A DNA stretch of 6,377 bases from Cellvibrionaceae bacterium (GTDB lineage Bacteria; Pseudomonadota; Gammaproteobacteria; Pseudomonadales; Cellvibrionaceae): positions 1 to 6,377 of the forward strand of contig JAOXRV010000156.1 of the NCBI GenBank assembly GCA_025800435.1. The letters are read 5' to 3'. This document shows positions 5,501 through 6,377 of the stretch, one piece after another. Each line of letters starts with the position of its first letter. Position 1 is the first letter of the stretch. The notes under the pieces are model-generated. The model was not told the DNA's origin. It saw only the letters and a program-made list of their open reading frames with translations, and did no database searches. The translations under genes were made by a program, and so were the position numbers.

Positions 5501-6289
5501 ATGATCACGATGCGCGTTTTTATTGTTTTGTTTACACTGCTGTTTAGCCTGCAAGCCTTGGCCTGGGGCAAACAGGGCCACCGTATTAGCAGCGCCATTG
5601 CCGAACCCTATTTAAGCCCCGAGGCCAAAGCCATGGTGAGCGAAATTCTCGGCGTTGAAACCATCGCCGAGGCCTCAACCTGGCCCGACTTTATGCGCTC
5701 TAACCCCGACACCTTTTGGCAGCGCCAATCGCCGCGCTTGCACTATGTCACCATTCCCATAGACAAGCTAAAACCCAACAAAAAAGGCGATGCCTTTAGC
5801 GGCCTTAAAGACTTTAGGGCCAATACACTGGATAAAACACTGCCCCTGGAAAAACGCCAACTGGCGCTGCGCTTTGCTATCCATATCATTACCGACCTGC
5901 ACCAACCCCTGCACGCGGGCAATGGCAAAGACCGGGGTGCCAACGATATTAAAGTAAAATTTTTTGGCCAGGACAGCAACCTACACCGGGTTTGGGACAC
6001 CCAGCTAATCGACCATGAAAAATTATCCTACAGCGAGTGGGCCAGCTGGCTGCTGCCGCGCATTAGCGAGCAACAAGCCAAAGACTGGTGTGTTACCGAG
6101 CCAATGGTTTGGGCACTGGAGAGCCGCAACTTGCACGATAAAATATACCCCGGTCGCAAAAACTTAAGCTGGCAGTATGTGTATAAAAGCCGGAAAATTT
6201 TGCGCCTGCGCTTGCAACAGGGCGGGGTGCGCCTGGCCTGCTATTTAAACCAGATGGCAAGCGACTACCCTAAGGGCACCTCTGAATAA
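5501..6289 (+). CDS. Exported zinc-dependent S1/P1-type nuclease
   Basis: This 262-residue protein carries a signal peptide ending ...LQALA, so the mature enzyme begins with Trp22. That is required in this family because the N-terminal tryptophan binds zinc. The full set of nine P1-nuclease metal ligands can be placed: W22, H27, D63, H81, H128, D132, H138, H162 and D166, the last seven within WPDF, RLHY, HIITDLHQPLH and NLHRVWD. It should be a periplasmic or secreted nuclease/3'-nucleotidase for single-stranded DNA and RNA, probably for nutrient scavenging. A second in-frame ATG at 5510 has a better placed GGA and an equally good signal peptide, so it may be the real start. The last codons (GTSE and stop) lie inside a repeat copy at 6273-6291, so the native C-terminus may have been replaced. 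The catalytic domain is complete up to the final helix (GVRLACYLNQMA). Confidence 0.93.
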   Translation: MITMRVFIVLFTLLFSLQALAWGKQGHRISSAIAEPYLSPEAKAMVSEILGVETIAEASTWPDFMRSNPDTFWQRQSPRLHYVTIPIDKLKPNKKGDAFSGLKDFRANTLDKTLPLEKRQLALRFAIHIITDLHQPLHAGNGKDRGANDIKVKFFGQDSNLHRVWDTQLIDHEKLSYSEWASWLLPRISEQQAKDWCVTEPMVWALESRNLHDKIYPGRKNLSWQYVYKSRKILRLRLQQGGVRLACYLNQMASDYPKGTSE

Positions 6290-6291
6290 CT
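6273..6291 (+). repeat. Second copy of the palindrome end, supplying the nuclease stop codon
   Basis: AGGGCACCTCTGAATAACT is identical to 5386-5404. Here it is preceded by CTA and is not followed by its inverted partner inside the window. Its TAA (6287-6289) ends the nuclease gene. It may be a terminal inverted repeat of an insertion sequence or MITE whose other end lies beyond 6377. Confidence 0.75.
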
Positions 6292-6377
6292 ACTTAAGGC
6301 AAACATAGACCGAGTTGGTCGATTCAACATTTTGAAAAGGGTTAAAAAACCGCACCACATGGGAATCGACCTGCTTA
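6292..6377. other. Non-coding end of window, possibly inside a mobile element
   Basis: A 9-bp perfect inverted repeat (GGTCGATTC at 6317-6325, GAATCGACC at 6363-6371) encloses a smaller one (GGTT-AAAA-AACC at 6340-6351). An ATG at 6359 opens plus-strand codons MGIDLL at the window edge, and two minus-strand frames are open but short. None can be called as a gene from so little sequence. Confidence 0.35.

Noticed and set aside
5384..6291. Nuclease gene as cargo of a composite element bounded by the two repeat copies
   Set aside because: The outer copies are in direct orientation and the left one is already a closed palindrome; the inner inverted pair would have its tips facing inward. Separate insertions are simpler.
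6266..6377. Minus-strand open frames at the right edge as the C-terminus of a transposase
   Set aside because: Two minus-strand frames stay open, but both are about 30 codons with no recognisable motif; the sequence is too short to choose.
1..6377. CRISPR array, tRNA, rRNA or riboswitch
   Set aside because: No regularly spaced repeats, cloverleaf or known aptamer-like conserved core was seen on either strand.

Overview
The window looks like chromosomal DNA of a Gram-negative gammaproteobacterium. Supporting this are moderately GC-rich coding sequence, cleavable signal peptides on periplasmic-type enzymes (a TraB/GumN protein and an S1/P1 nuclease), tightly coupled genes with Shine-Dalgarno (SD) sites, and an IS5-like repeat end. 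The lineage cannot be fixed further from the sequence; a marine or Cellvibrionales-type organism is only a guess.

Layout. Positions 1-96 hold the N-terminus of a minus-strand gene for an exported protein, cut by the window edge. Positions 97-323 are a divergent intergenic region with short inverted repeats that could be operators. Positions 324-4440 are one compact plus-strand operon: a DUF1445-family D-glutamate cyclase/putative hydro-lyase, pxpA, pxpB, pxpC (the three subunits of ATP-dependent 5-oxoprolinase), and a DUF4392-family D-glutamate cyclase-like protein. Four of the five genes overlap or nearly abut their neighbour. A signal-peptide-bearing TraB/GumN protein (4473-5330) follows after 32 bp and may be co-transcribed. 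An intergenic region (5331-5500) holds a 57-nt near-perfect palindrome that resembles a MITE, followed by a consensus -10 box. Last is a zinc-dependent S1/P1-type nuclease (5501-6289) whose final codons and stop lie inside a second copy of the palindrome's end sequence. The final 88 bases may be the edge of a mobile element running out of the window.

How the genes fit together. Mammalian D-glutamate cyclase (DGLUCY) is a fusion of a DUF1445-type and a DUF4392-type domain. Here the same two domains are separate genes bracketing a complete 5-oxoprolinase. The inferred pathway is D-glutamate to 5-oxoproline by the cyclase(s), then 5-oxoproline plus ATP to glutamate by PxpABC. The stereochemistry is unresolved: the cyclase is expected to make the D isomer, whereas known PxpABC is described for the L isomer, and no racemase is visible.

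The main structural oddity is an imperfect tandem duplication across the pxpA/pxpB junction. It leaves a 30-codon chimeric mini-ORF (start of PxpB joined to the tail of PxpA) lying exactly between the two genes, with a TAATG stop/start overlap at both ends.
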